Below are positions 1 through 9,162 of a stretch of 46,247 nt of DNA, in pieces. Made by a program: the position numbers and the translations under genes. Source of the stretch: an uncultured Christensenellaceae bacterium. GTDB taxonomy: Bacteria; Bacillota; Clostridia; Christensenellales; Borkfalkiaceae. The notes beneath the pieces are model-generated. The model worked only from the letters and a program-made list of their open reading frames with translations. It had not been told where the DNA came from and did no database searches. Location: assembly GCA_910586655.1 (NCBI GenBank), contig CAJUIR010000009.1, positions 1 to 46,247 of the forward strand. Direction: 5' to 3'. Numbering within the stretch: position 1 is the stretch's first letter; every line of letters starts with the position of its first letter.

Positions 1-1
1 T

Positions 2-1423
2 GTTGCAAAATATGATGAAATAAGAAATTGTTTTGTTGATGTAAAAAATATAAGCAATGACGGGTCACTAGATTTTGCTCCAAAATTTGTTTTGAAAGAG
101 AATAATGCTGATCCATTAACAATAATGTGGCAGAAAAACTCGGTTAACGATATGTTAGGTATGTCGGGAACAAATAGCCTTGTATATTCTAATATGGAAA
201 ATGGTAAATGGTCTAAACCTATTGAAACATATCAAACAGAAAATTACATCTCATTTGTAACGAGCGCATATAGTGATGGTTCATTAACAACTGCATTTAT
301 AGAAAATCAAACGGGTGATTATAGTAATAAGAATGATTACGCTATTAAGCTCATAAAAAATAACAAAGAAAGTTGTATTGCTGAAGCTGGATTAGGAGCA
401 ACGAATCCACAATTTAACATAAAAAACGGTAAGGCAAGATTATTCTATTTTAGCGAAGATAAAGTTGTCTTTACTGAAGATTTTGCTAATACTTTTACAT
501 TCGCTTCAATGGAAGCTGAAAAGATTAACGATACATTTAATGTTGTATCAACAGATAATGGATATGCGTTCTTTTATAATGCAGTGAATAATAATTGTAT
601 ACAGCCTATGTGTGCGCTCTACAATGAGGAACTTGCTGAATGGTCATATAATATAAAATTAAATGATGAATCAGATAATGCTTCTAATACGATAGGATTA
701 TTATCTAAAGATAATAAAATTATGGCAGTGTATAATATAAAAGATGATAAACATAATACTGCAATGAATTATGTTGAAGTTGATTTGTCTCCTGATTTTT
801 CAATAGAATACGTATTCTACGATATGGATGCGGAAGAAGGTGAAAAAATAAATTTGAATATAGGTATATCTAATACAGGATATGTTAATTTGTCAAATTT
901 TGAAATCCTCGCATTTGGGCAAACAGTAGAATCAATATCGAAAGTCAGTATAGGGGAGTATAGTTTTATTAGTGTAGATTTATTGTTTAAAAAGAACAGT
1001 GATGTTGAGTTAATTACTGTTATCTCAAATGGTGTAGAAAGAAGTTATGAACTTAGAGTTCAATATTCGGACATAAAAATTGGTGGTAATGTAAGTATAA
1101 AATCTGGTAAGCAATTTTTTAACTTAATCATTACAAATGCGGAGTTGCGTGATGAAAAAGTTGACTTAGTAGTTTACAAAGGAGAAGAAATAATATATAA
1201 TGAAACTATTATAGTTACAGGAGCTTCCAGTATAGAAAAGGATTTGACTTTTGATAATTTGCAGGTAGGCGATAATTTGTTTTTTGAAATTATAACCTCT
1301 GAAAATGATCGTTATTTAATTGATAATAGCATAGTGCTTAGGTCAATTTTAGATACGACTGTAAAAAATGACGTTTATAATCCATTCAACTTCATTCTGG
1401 AGACAGCTAAAGGTGTTATTTAA
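2..1423 (+). CDS. C-terminal part of a secreted surface protein (propeller-like repeats plus CARDB-like domain), cut by the window edge
   Basis: The frame is open from base 2 with no credible start; the first candidate (a TTG at 92) has no ribosome binding site, so the gene begins upstream of the window. About 473 residues are visible. The first half has Trp/Tyr-rich strand patterns such as NGKWSKPIE and NGKARLFYF, resembling sialidase/propeller-type repeats. Residues encoded around 840-1350 resemble a CARDB/Ig-like module (INLNIGISNTGYVNLSN). No C-terminal anchor is seen. The stop overlaps the start of the next gene by one base, so the protein is probably co-expressed with the three membrane proteins downstream. 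I do not recognise a specific family. Confidence 0.75.
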   Translation, partial: VAKYDEIRNCFVDVKNISNDGSLDFAPKFVLKENNADPLTIMWQKNSVNDMLGMSGTNSLVYSNMENGKWSKPIETYQTENYISFVTSAYSDGSLTTAFIENQTGDYSNKNDYAIKLIKNNKESCIAEAGLGATNPQFNIKNGKARLFYFSEDKVVFTEDFANTFTFASMEAEKINDTFNVVSTDNGYAFFYNAVNNNCIQPMCALYNEELAEWSYNIKLNDESDNASNTIGLLSKDNKIMAVYNIKDDKHNTAMNYVEVDLSPDFSIEYVFYDMDAEEGEKINLNIGISNTGYVNLSNFEILAFGQTVESISKVSIGEYSFISVDLLFKKNSDVELITVISNGVERSYELRVQYSDIKIGGNVSIKSGKQFFNLIITNAELRDEKVDLVVYKGEEIIYNETIIVTGASSIEKDLTFDNLQVGDNLFFEIITSENDRYLIDNSIVLRSILDTTVKNDVYNPFNFILETAKGVI

Positions 1424-2199
1424 TGGAGAATAAAAAAAGAAAAATTACATATTCTAGTTTGCTTGCAGTTTTTATTTTGCTAATACTTTTAAATATTGGC
1501 AGTATGCTTTTACATCTCAATGGCTTGGAAATTCATATGTATGGTTATAGTGTTGAGGGAACGATAGTTAGTTATGAAATAAGAAAAACTTCTACTGAAT
1601 CCAAGTCTTATCAATGTGGTTTTGAGTGCAAATATATTGATTCTAAAACTGGTAAATTTTACTCGACAATTACCTATTATCCCGTAGCCAATAAAGTGGA
1701 TTCTAAAGAGTGGTGCGAAAGTAAAATTGGTAAACCAATTGAGTTGGTCATTGATAAGTATGGGAACTGTATTGCAAGACGTGATATGACATTCGATTTA
1801 ATACAATGGATATTATTGCCAAGAGGTATACTTATTATAGTAGGAATTATTGGAATAATAGTTATCGTTGTAAAGAAATGTTATTTTGATAAACATAAAC
1901 AAATAATCAAACAACAAGATAGCGAAACTTCTGAGCCGGTGTATAATTTTGTTATTGATGATATTTATTGTGAATGTATAGAAAGTTTTATTGCTTCTCT
2001 TAATGTTAAGAATAAAACTAAACAAAAAGAAGTGTGTGGTATGACCGCTATGGAAGCGAAGGAGTATACATCACAGTACGGTAATTTAGGCAGTAAATAT
2101 ATATATTGGCAAGGTAAAACAATTCGGAGAAACTCTAAACAATATAACGAGCTATTAGATCGGGCTAATGTGGAGCAACAAAAAAATAAATTATTATAA
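1423..2199 (+). CDS. Two-TM membrane protein with a cytoplasmic tail domain shared with the 1479-aa protein
   Basis: This is a 258-aa protein of unknown function. It has a hydrophobic segment at about residues 12-33, an outside region of about 95 residues with the look of a DUF3592-like fold (EGTIVSYEIRKTS, YPVANKVDSKEW), and a second TM at about 130-151. It then has a cytoplasmic tail of about 75 residues starting near residue 175. That tail (VIDDIYC, SFIASLN, KQKEVC, YIYWQGKTI, YNELLDRA) matches the last 75 residues of the protein encoded at 2961-7400, even partly at DNA level. AAAGGTG upstream of the ATG serves as ribosome binding site. The ATG shares one base with the stop of the preceding gene, and the next gene starts two bases after its own stop. 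Confidence 0.8.
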   Translation: MENKKRKITYSSLLAVFILLILLNIGSMLLHLNGLEIHMYGYSVEGTIVSYEIRKTSTESKSYQCGFECKYIDSKTGKFYSTITYYPVANKVDSKEWCESKIGKPIELVIDKYGNCIARRDMTFDLIQWILLPRGILIIVGIIGIIVIVVKKCYFDKHKQIIKQQDSETSEPVYNFVIDDIYCECIESFIASLNVKNKTKQKEVCGMTAMEAKEYTSQYGNLGSKYIYWQGKTIRRNSKQYNELLDRANVEQQKNKLL

Positions 2200-2201
2200 T
2201 T

Positions 2202-2951
2202 ATGACACATAAGAAAAGACTTTTAATTATTTCAATTTCAATAAGTTTGGCGGTTTCTATAGCGGTTACGTTTATTACTCTCGCTTTTACTGTTTGGAAA
2301 CAACCACCCAAAACAACGCAAGAGTGGTTAAATGATTTTAAAAATTGTATAGTTGTCGAAAAAGACGACAGCGAGCAGAAAACCAACAAAAGTATAACTA
2401 TTACTGAAGCTGGGAATGCTGTAGCTCTATACGAACATCTGGTTGAAATAAAAATTCAGAACGATGAGAAAATAGCGCATCTTTCCGTTAGAGAAGAATT
2501 TCCTACGCTTGAAACAGACGAATTCAATACATATGACGAGTACTATTTTATAGACGGAACTATGTATATGCAGCGTATAGCGGCGGGTGAAACCAATGGA
2601 ACAAACTTTGGTTCAACGTGGGAAGTTTTCTGGGAAGTTGTAAATGAAAATCTCGGTTCTACAAGCTACGGTTTTGCGGAAAGCAATTTTACCGATTTGA
2701 ACTTAACTCATAACGAACATACGCATAGTATGACAGCAACGATTTCTGAGGGCAATAAATATAATTTCTTTGCCGGTGCGGAAGGGATTGCCGATATGAG
2801 TGGAATAAATATCGCTATGACGTTTAACGATGAAACGGGATATTACGATTTGAAAATAGGCTATACATATAAGGATAAACAGTCAGTTGAAATCAGCATT
2901 TCCAGGACCGAGCCTACAGATATAGAAATTAAAGATTTTGTACAAAGGTAA
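2202..2951 (+). CDS. Signal-anchored hypothetical protein
   Basis: This 249-aa protein has an N-terminal hydrophobic segment (about residues 6-30: LLIISISISLAVSIAVTFI) and a predicted extracellular remainder rich in beta-strand-like and acidic stretches. No lipobox is seen. I recognise no domain. The pattern of a threonine- and aromatic-rich ectodomain behind a single N-terminal membrane segment suggests an anchored surface or lipoprotein-like factor. It sits between two membrane proteins with spacings of 2 and 9 bases, so it is likely part of the same transcript and perhaps the same surface complex. Function is unknown. Confidence 0.75.
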   Translation: MTHKKRLLIISISISLAVSIAVTFITLAFTVWKQPPKTTQEWLNDFKNCIVVEKDDSEQKTNKSITITEAGNAVALYEHLVEIKIQNDEKIAHLSVREEFPTLETDEFNTYDEYYFIDGTMYMQRIAAGETNGTNFGSTWEVFWEVVNENLGSTSYGFAESNFTDLNLTHNEHTHSMTATISEGNKYNFFAGAEGIADMSGINIAMTFNDETGYYDLKIGYTYKDKQSVEISISRTEPTDIEIKDFVQR

Positions 2952-2960
2952 AAATTTCAT

Positions 2961-5900
2961 ATGTTCGCGAGAAGAAGAACGGTAATTTTGTTACTGTCGA
3001 TGATAATAGTATCGCTCATATCCGTTTTCTTAATTTTATTTAAGGGAACGGATATTGTTTATGCGGAAACCGATAATAAATTCAGTGGTGGAAACGGTAA
3101 GGCGGAAACGCCTTATCAAATTTCCACGGCTGATGATTTTTGTGCTCTTGAAGAACTGAATACCCAACATACGTTGAACGGATATTTCAACGTATATTTT
3201 GTTCTTACTTCCGATATCGATTTGAGCGGCAGAACAATTAATCCAATAGGTACGCAGCTCTATCCTTTCAAGGGACACTTAGACGGCAACGGATTTAGTG
3301 TTACAAATATATCGATAAATTCAACAGAAGATTACGCAGGGTTATTTGGTGCAATCAGTTCGGACGCGAGTCTGAAAGACATTACAATAAGCGGAGAGAT
3401 TTCGGGAAATTCCAATGTCGGCGGTCTGGTTGGTTTAAATCAGGGAACAGTAACAGGTTGTATCAATCTTGCAAACGTTAAAAGTGCGGAGGACAGTGCG
3501 AACATAGACGTCGGCGGTATTTGCGGTTACAATGAAAATGTAATTTCCGATTGTTACAATAATGGACATATCCAAGGTTTCGGCGTAAATACGGGTGGAA
3601 TTGTCGGCTCGAACGCGGCAGGATCAGTAAGGAACTGTTTTAACGTCGGTTTGGTTGAATCGGAATACTATGGCGTCGGAGGAATTGCGGGCAGTAATGA
3701 AGCTACGATAAGCAGCTGTTTCAACAGCTCCGCTATTTCCGCATATAGTACAGCCGGCGGAATTGTAGGTTCAAACAGCAGCTTAGGTTTAATTGAAAAT
3801 ACATACAATACAGGGCATATTACAGTAAAAAATAATATGGCAGGCGGAATATGCGGGGGTAATGAAGGCGCGGTTTACAATTCTTATAATTGTCAAACTG
3901 TAACTGCCATATCTCAAAAGGGATCTATATGCGGTTTCATTTCTAACAGTGCTGTGGTTGACAGTTGTTTTTCGTCTTCCGATAGATTTAACGGTAAATT
4001 GACGTTCAGGGGCGACGATTATCCGAATTCTGCGATTATACGGGACGTTGATCTTGCAAACGGCGATACACTAACAAACGAAAAGAAAGCCGCCGCTCTT
4101 GCCGATGGCAGAGGCGCAGGGGTTTGGGGTAAAAGAGAATTCGATTCGGCTTTTTGTTATTATCCCGAACTTTCGGTATTTTTATATGCATCGGATTCTG
4201 CAATATCTGATTTTTCAAAAGACAGTACCAAAGTAAGCAGGCAAACAACGGAAGTTACTTTGGGAACTCTTTCATATGTTTACAACGGGAAAGCTAATGA
4301 GCCCGACGTATATCGCGGAGAAGAATTACTTTTGCGCGACGTGGATTATACCGTAACATTTTCCGATAATATTCACGTAGGAGAAAAAGACGCGGCTTGT
4401 GCCCAAATTACTTTCATTAATTATTTCAAGGGCAATGCCACAAAATATTTTTCGGTAACAAAGCAGCCAATCACAGTTAAATGGCGCGAAGAGAAAATTT
4501 ATTATACCGGTCAGGTTCAGCATCCGACGGTGACTGTTGAATCCGGTAAAAAAGGTGAAGATAATATAACGTTCGAATATTTATATGATTCGAATATCGA
4601 AAAGGGTAAACACTCTGTAACCGTTCGTCTTGATGAAATGAACGATATTAATAATAATTATTTTTTCGAACCAGAAACTATAGAATATGAAATTTTAGGC
4701 GCGTCGTTGGTTTTGGAATGGGAAACCGAAACGCTTTATTACAATAGTTTGCCGCAGTATCCGAAGGCAAAGATTGTAAGCGGAATAAACGGTGCGGATT
4801 CTGTAAATCTGATTTTTTCGGAATACGCTGACAATATCAACGCTAAAGACGGCTACACAGTTAAAGTTACCTGCGACAATGATAATTATAGCCTTGACGT
4901 AACTTATACTTACGATATTGAAAAGCGACCGATTGCAGCAGTCTTTGAAACAAAAGATTTTTATTACAACGGGAAAGCGCAGTATCCCGTAATTTCAAAA
5001 ATCTATAACGTTATAAACGATGAAAAAATAGAATTCACTTATAAAGGTTATGAAAATAATATTAATGTAAAGACCGCTTATACGGTAATTGCCGAATTAT
5101 CCGATACCGATATTAATTCTAACTATTCGTTAGGTGAAACAATAGGAACGTATGAGATAAAAAAGCAACCTATTACCGTCGGATTTGCACAAGCAGAGTT
5201 GGTGTATAACGCCCAACCGCAGTTCCCAGCACTCAGTGCAAACAGCGGAGTAATAGACGGCGAGAAAGTTGTTTTCAAAATATCCGATTATTCGGCGAAC
5301 ATAAACGCAACCGCAGGGAAAGATTATTCTGTTATTGTTTCTTTAGATTCTGCGTATTCGGTGAATGAAAATTATGCGTTTAGTCCGATAACATATAATT
5401 ACGGAATAAGTCAGGCACCGATAAGTATTGCGTGGGACAATGATAGTTTACCGTTGATATATAATGCTCAAGCACAACATCCGATTGCTGTAATCGATTC
5501 GGAAGTTTATGATGAGGGTATAACACTTTTATACGGCGAATGTAATACGGTAAATGCAGGCAAGAATTATAGTATAACGATAGAATCGGATAACAAAAAT
5601 TACAAAGTTGTCAACTTTCTTAAATATGAAATCAAACCTATGCCTATAGAACTTGCTTGGGACGGTGACAGCAGTTTCATATACAACGGAAATGTTCAGC
5701 GTCCCGATGTTAAAATCGTTACTCAGGCTTTTGACTCAATCGGGTTGGTTTATGGCGTATGCAACAACAAAGACATCGGGCAGAATTACACTGTCGAAGT
5801 TACTTGCAATAACAGTAATTATATTTTAATCAACGAGCTTACATATTCTATAACTCCGAAAATTCTTGATGTCGAGTGGGACGATGAAACTTTTATTTAT

Positions 5901-7400
5901 AACGGTTTGGTGCAACATCCCGAAGTTACGGCGTCAGGTCAGATAGGGAATGAACAAGTTAGTTTCGTTTACAAAAATTGCGAAAATAATTTTGACGTAG
6001 GTATTAAATATAATGTGACCGTTGACCTTGACGAAAGTAATCCCATTAATAAAAACTATGTCCTTAATGCGGCTCAGACTGAAACGACTTACAGAATCGG
6101 CAAGAAAAAACTTGAATTGGTAAATATAAAAGCAGTAGACCGCGAGTATAATGGGAAGACCGCTATCGAGTTGGAAGGCGGTGAACTCGAAGGTTTGGTC
6201 TATGGCGACGATGTTTCGTTTACTGTTAATATGGCAGTGGCAATCAGCGCAACCGCAGGAGAAAACAAAGCTGTTATGTATATGCCGTCGCTTATTGGCG
6301 AGCACGCATATCGTTATAGGGTTGTTGCGCCTGATGTAACAGTAAACATATATAAAGCAAAGTTTGATGTTTCGGGTTTGAAATTTGAAAGTTTGAATTT
6401 TCTTTACGACGGAGACACTAAAAATTTGCAATTGCAAGGCGATGTCCCGGAATTTATTAAATATGAGATAACGGGAGATGAACAGACTCAGAGCGGGGAA
6501 TATACCGTTAAGGTGCATTTTATCTATAATGAGACCAATGTTGAGCCTGTTGCAGATATTGAAGAAAAATGGTATATTGTACCGTCCGAATATTCTGTCG
6601 GCAACACCATTAAGTTGAAAATTCAGTCCGGAACAATAGAATATGGAGCGATTTTTGAAAGTCAAAATATAGTTGACGTATCTGATGATAAGTTTCCTAA
6701 AAGAGAAAAATGTTTAAAAGGCTTTGATGCCGCATTCTATAAAAATGGAAACCGAATTGATTTTAATGGCACAGTCAGAATAGAGTTGTTACTTGATGAA
6801 GATTTGCGTGCTGAATCCAATTTAAAACTTTATAGTTTGACAGGCGGTAATTTGAAGCAAATTGAGTATGAGCTAACAGATTCGGGTTTGGTATTTATAA
6901 CAGATAATCTTACGGATTTTTATATTACAGTAGAATCTAAAAACAATGCACTTGCAATCGGATTAGGTACAAGCGCAGGCATCGTAATTCTTTTAGCTGG
7001 TGGATTTTGTATATTATTTGTTTTCTTAAAAAAGAGAAAGAAAGCAGCAGCTACTACAACTATAAATTTAATAAGCTTAAATGAAGAAACTGTAGAGCAA
7101 CAAATGGTACAAACTAATGAACCCGAACCAACGCTGCAAGAACCAATAGATAAGGAATTTGTTATTGACGGTATTCATTGCTTTAGTTACCAAAGTTTTC
7201 TTGCTTCTTTAAATTATAAGGATCAATATCGGCAGAAAGAGATATGTTCTTATTCGACAGAAAAAGCTAAACGATGTGCGGCCGGCAAGGGGAACGGTAA
7301 AAGGAAAGAATTATACTGGTTGGGTAAAAGAATTGCAAAAGGTTCAAGCGAATATTATGACCTATTAGAGAAAGCAAAACAAATTATAAATTCCAATTAA
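2961..7400 (+). CDS. Large cell-surface protein: GLUG repeats, MBG/YDG-type Ig-like repeats, C-terminal TM and shared cytoplasmic tail
   Basis: This is a 1479-aa surface protein. It has a signal peptide (about 1-36, cleavage near VYAE), then a block of GLUG-type repeats at about 150-330 (GGLVGLNQG, GGICGYNEN, GGIVGSN, GGIAGSNE). At about 430-1260 follow some eight to nine Ig-like repeats of MBG/YDG type, each with a (I/V)YN(G/A)..QxP core. A membrane segment lies at about 1331-1354, followed by KKRKK and a cytoplasmic tail of about 75 residues (from about 1400: FVIDGIHC, SFLASLN, RQKEIC, LYWLGKRI, YDLLEKA). These repeats are common in adhesins and stalks of gut Firmicutes. There is no LPXTG motif; the TM plus tail replaces sortase anchoring. 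It is the last gene of the four-gene run and is followed by a terminator. Confidence 0.85.
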   Translation: MFARRRTVILLLSMIIVSLISVFLILFKGTDIVYAETDNKFSGGNGKAETPYQISTADDFCALEELNTQHTLNGYFNVYFVLTSDIDLSGRTINPIGTQLYPFKGHLDGNGFSVTNISINSTEDYAGLFGAISSDASLKDITISGEISGNSNVGGLVGLNQGTVTGCINLANVKSAEDSANIDVGGICGYNENVISDCYNNGHIQGFGVNTGGIVGSNAAGSVRNCFNVGLVESEYYGVGGIAGSNEATISSCFNSSAISAYSTAGGIVGSNSSLGLIENTYNTGHITVKNNMAGGICGGNEGAVYNSYNCQTVTAISQKGSICGFISNSAVVDSCFSSSDRFNGKLTFRGDDYPNSAIIRDVDLANGDTLTNEKKAAALADGRGAGVWGKREFDSAFCYYPELSVFLYASDSAISDFSKDSTKVSRQTTEVTLGTLSYVYNGKANEPDVYRGEELLLRDVDYTVTFSDNIHVGEKDAACAQITFINYFKGNATKYFSVTKQPITVKWREEKIYYTGQVQHPTVTVESGKKGEDNITFEYLYDSNIEKGKHSVTVRLDEMNDINNNYFFEPETIEYEILGASLVLEWETETLYYNSLPQYPKAKIVSGINGADSVNLIFSEYADNINAKDGYTVKVTCDNDNYSLDVTYTYDIEKRPIAAVFETKDFYYNGKAQYPVISKIYNVINDEKIEFTYKGYENNINVKTAYTVIAELSDTDINSNYSLGETIGTYEIKKQPITVGFAQAELVYNAQPQFPALSANSGVIDGEKVVFKISDYSANINATAGKDYSVIVSLDSAYSVNENYAFSPITYNYGISQAPISIAWDNDSLPLIYNAQAQHPIAVIDSEVYDEGITLLYGECNTVNAGKNYSITIESDNKNYKVVNFLKYEIKPMPIELAWDGDSSFIYNGNVQRPDVKIVTQAFDSIGLVYGVCNNKDIGQNYTVEVTCNNSNYILINELTYSITPKILDVEWDDETFIYNGLVQHPEVTASGQIGNEQVSFVYKNCENNFDVGIKYNVTVDLDESNPINKNYVLNAAQTETTYRIGKKKLELVNIKAVDREYNGKTAIELEGGELEGLVYGDDVSFTVNMAVAISATAGENKAVMYMPSLIGEHAYRYRVVAPDVTVNIYKAKFDVSGLKFESLNFLYDGDTKNLQLQGDVPEFIKYEITGDEQTQSGEYTVKVHFIYNETNVEPVADIEEKWYIVPSEYSVGNTIKLKIQSGTIEYGAIFESQNIVDVSDDKFPKREKCLKGFDAAFYKNGNRIDFNGTVRIELLLDEDLRAESNLKLYSLTGGNLKQIEYELTDSGLVFITDNLTDFYITVESKNNALAIGLGTSAGIVILLAGGFCILFVFLKKRKKAAATTTINLISLNEETVEQQMVQTNEPEPTLQEPIDKEFVIDGIHCFSYQSFLASLNYKDQYRQKEICSYSTEKAKRCAAGKGNGKRKELYWLGKRIAKGSSEYYDLLEKAKQIINSN

Positions 7401-7415
7401 TATTTCACAAAAGGC

Positions 7416-7446
7416 AAAAAGGGCATCTAATCGGATGTCCTTTTTC
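7416..7446 (+). terminator. Intrinsic terminator after the surface-protein operon
   Basis: The stem GGGCATC/GATGTCC (one G-T pair) has a six-base loop, is flanked by an A-run and followed by TTTTTCT. It lies 16 bases after the stop of the 1479-aa protein gene. Confidence 0.8.
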
Positions 7447-7528
7447 TATTTAAAATTTTCATATTTGATATTATTTTCTGTGTAAAAAGAATTGGAAAAT
7501 CAGAAATAATAGATAAGATATTTGCTTT

Positions 7529-7556
7529 AAAAACCGCTATTTATTAGCGGTTTTTA
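7529..7556. terminator. Second hairpin terminator, possibly bidirectional
   Basis: The stem AAAAACCGCTA/TAGCGGTTTTT has a five-base loop and an A-run on one side and T-run on the other. It could back up the first terminator and stop transcription in both directions. Confidence 0.7.
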
Positions 7557-7899
7557 TTAATTACAAAACAAGCGTTTATTCGGCAACATTAGGCAAAATG
7601 TAAGGTCATAAATTTTGTAATATTAACATATACAGCGCACGCAAAAAAAATTATAAAAAATACGAAAGATATGAAATCTTAATTTAATAATTTTAACTGT
7701 GAAGAGTAAAAAGTTAAAAAGCATACCGCATACACGGACATATTTAAGCAGTTAAGTTAAAGCCAGATGAGGCTTAACTTGTTGCGCATAAAGGTCCAAG
7801 CGTTTATGGTGAAAGCCCCCAATGGCATTTTAATGCCGGCGGGGGCTTATATAAATTCTAATTAGTCGCTCCTGACGGATGACATAAGGAGTGACGAAG
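7557..7899 (+). promoter_or_regulatory. Noncoding leader with three successive hairpins ahead of the sigma-like gene
   Basis: No gene is seen in this stretch of about 340 bases. It is AT-rich at first and then contains three stem-loops. At 7754-7780 AAGTTAAAGCC pairs with GGCTTAACTT with one bulge. At 7813-7848 an outer stem AAGCCCCC/GGGGGCTT encloses an inner stem TGGCAT/ATGCCG. At 7865-7895 GTCGCTCC pairs with GGAGTGAC. Similar C-run/G-run hairpins lie upstream of sigma/HTH genes in Tn916-like elements as I remember them. Attenuation or translational control is an inference. Confidence 0.55.
7865..7895 (+). promoter_or_regulatory. Hairpin that sequesters the ribosome binding site of the sigma-like gene
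   Basis: GTCGCTCC at 7865-7872 is complementary (one G-T pair) to GGAGTGAC at 7888-7895. The GGAG inside the 3' arm is the Shine-Dalgarno of the gene starting at 7900. When folded it would block ribosome access. Confidence 0.55.
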
Positions 7900-8289
7900 A
7901 TGGAATTAAAAAATGACGCATTACGTTGTAAATTTACTGCATGGATGCAGGTTGTAGTCAAAAGAGCAAAGATTGATTATATAAGGTCTTTAAAGCGCCA
8001 TTACAACGAGGTTTCAATAGAGGATGAACAGTTTACCAACAAGTTGCTTTACGATCCTATAAGTCATATGGGAGCTGATGATGGGTTTGATTTTGAAAAT
8101 GAACATTTGGCAAAATTATTTATGAAATTAGCACCTAAAAAACGTAAAGTGCTTGAAATGTTATTTGTTCATTGTTTGGAGCCTGAAGATGTTGCAAAAA
8201 AGCTACAATGCACATTACAACACGTTTACAACATGCGGTCGCTTGCTTTGAAAGAATTAAAAGAAAAAATGCAAAATATGGAGAACTGA
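7900..8289 (+). CDS. Small sigma-70-like factor of a mobile element
   Basis: This 129-aa protein has the layout of the short sigma-like regulators of Tn916-type elements. The N-terminal half resembles a degenerate region 2 (KRAKIDYIRSLKRHYNEVS). Region 4 is at about 75-125, with LAPKKRKVLEMLFV, PEDVAKKLQCTLQHVYNMR as the helix-turn-helix, and a final ALKELKEKM helix. I chose the ATG at 7900 because AAGGAG sits 8 bases upstream. A GTG at 7891 would overlap that site. It probably directs transcription or regulation of excision genes. A DNA-binding role follows from the family; the target is unknown. The next gene starts two bases after its stop. Confidence 0.75.
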   Translation: MELKNDALRCKFTAWMQVVVKRAKIDYIRSLKRHYNEVSIEDEQFTNKLLYDPISHMGADDGFDFENEHLAKLFMKLAPKKRKVLEMLFVHCLEPEDVAKKLQCTLQHVYNMRSLALKELKEKMQNMEN

Positions 8290-8291
8290 AA

Positions 8292-8483
8292 ATGGATACA
8301 CTTAAATTTGAAAACGTATTAAGACAAGCTATAAATGGCAGCCATGAGGACATTGAAATAATTTTAAAATTGTATGCACCACTAATAGATAGGCAGTCGT
8401 ATTTAAATGGAAAATTTGATGAGGATTTACGGCAGTACATACTTATGCACGTCATTAAAAATATATCGAAATTTAGAAGTTGA
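8292..8483 (+). CDS. Tn916-Orf8-like helix-turn-helix protein
   Basis: This 63-aa protein has the features of the small helix-turn-helix proteins of conjugative transposons (Orf8 of Tn916 and the HTH_16 group). It starts with an acidic helix, then LRQAINGSHEDIEIILKLYAPLI, SYLNGKFDEDLRQYI and a terminal ISKF motif. GGAG lies 8 bases upstream of the ATG. It is almost certainly translated with the sigma-like gene just upstream, as in other elements where the pair controls integration and excision functions. The exact role is inferred from the family. Confidence 0.75.
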   Translation: MDTLKFENVLRQAINGSHEDIEIILKLYAPLIDRQSYLNGKFDEDLRQYILMHVIKNISKFRS

Positions 8484-8577
8484 AATTATTGTCGAAAAAT
8501 AGGTCTCTTTGTCTTCACAATTAAGTTTTAATAATTCAATTTCGTCTTTTCTTTTAAAAAGAAAAGGAAAGTTGTTT

Positions 8578-8796
8578 ATGACAATAGCTGAAATTGAAAA
8601 AACTATACCACGCAGCGATGAGTATTTGGATAAAATGACTATTGAATTTGGGATTATTTTAATTAATGGAACTCAATATTTCAAACGCATATTTTCCGAT
8701 GGATGTGCAGAGCTGATTAGATATGACTATAGAATTAACAGATGGATGATTTCGTGTTTTACAAATATTGATGAACCAGAAGTGGAACAGATGTAA
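8578..8796 (+). CDS. Small element-encoded protein of unknown function
   Basis: This 72-aa protein starts at an ATG with AAAGGA nine bases upstream. It is acidic at the N-terminus (TIAEIEKTIPRSDEYLDKM) and then has a short strand-rich domain ending in RINRWMISCF. The position between the HTH protein and the recombinase is where excisionase or recombination-directionality factors often lie, but the sequence does not let me assign that. No Cys pairs or TM segments are seen. Confidence 0.6.
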   Translation: MTIAEIEKTIPRSDEYLDKMTIEFGIILINGTQYFKRIFSDGCAELIRYDYRINRWMISCFTNIDEPEVEQM

Positions 8797-8823
8797 ATTT
8801 TTAAAACAATGTTTTAATTGTGG

Positions 8824-8852
8824 TGGACAAAAAAAGTCCAATGTGATATAAT
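8824..8852 (+). promoter_or_regulatory. Promoter overlapping a palindrome
   Basis: The -35 TGGACA (8824-8829) and -10 TATAAT (8847-8852) are 17 bases apart. The -35 overlaps the inverted repeat TGGAC-N7-GTCCA (8824-8840), which could be an operator. The expected transcription start is at or next to the ATG at 8860. Confidence 0.65.
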
Positions 8853-8859
8853 GATTTAT

Positions 8860-9147
8860 ATGATAGAAAATGAACAAAAAATAATTCCAAAATGTCCGCG
8901 CTGTGAAAGCATTGAAGGACAAATGTACTCTAGTTTTAGTAAATCTGGCGCACGAAGGTGTGTTTGTAGAAAATGTAATTATAAATATACGTTGAATCGG
9001 AAATATCCGAAAGCTTTTAAAGACGAGGCGATTCGCTTATATCAAACAGGGCTAAGTGCGAGAGAAGTTGGAAAAATACTAAATGTAAATAAAGGAAGCG
9101 TTCTTAACTGGATAAGAAAGTTACAGAATGACTCTACAAAAATATAG
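8860..9147 (+). CDS. Zinc-ribbon and helix-turn-helix protein, IS1-InsA-like
   Basis: This 95-aa protein has an N-terminal zinc ribbon with two Cys pairs (CPRC and CRKC) and then a homeodomain-like helix-turn-helix (FKDEAIRLYQTGLSAREVGKILNV, SVLNWIRK). This two-part layout is that of InsA from the IS1 family and related transposase N-termini. No InsB catalytic partner follows; the recombinase gene comes 15 bases later. It may therefore be a stand-alone DNA-binding protein serving the recombinase rather than an IS. The ATG at 8860 has no Shine-Dalgarno and falls where the mRNA should begin, so it may be leaderless. An ATG three codons earlier (8851) overlaps the -10 box. Confidence 0.7.
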   Translation: MIENEQKIIPKCPRCESIEGQMYSSFSKSGARRCVCRKCNYKYTLNRKYPKAFKDEAIRLYQTGLSAREVGKILNVNKGSVLNWIRKLQNDSTKI

Positions 9148-9162
9148 AGGAGGTTTAGAATA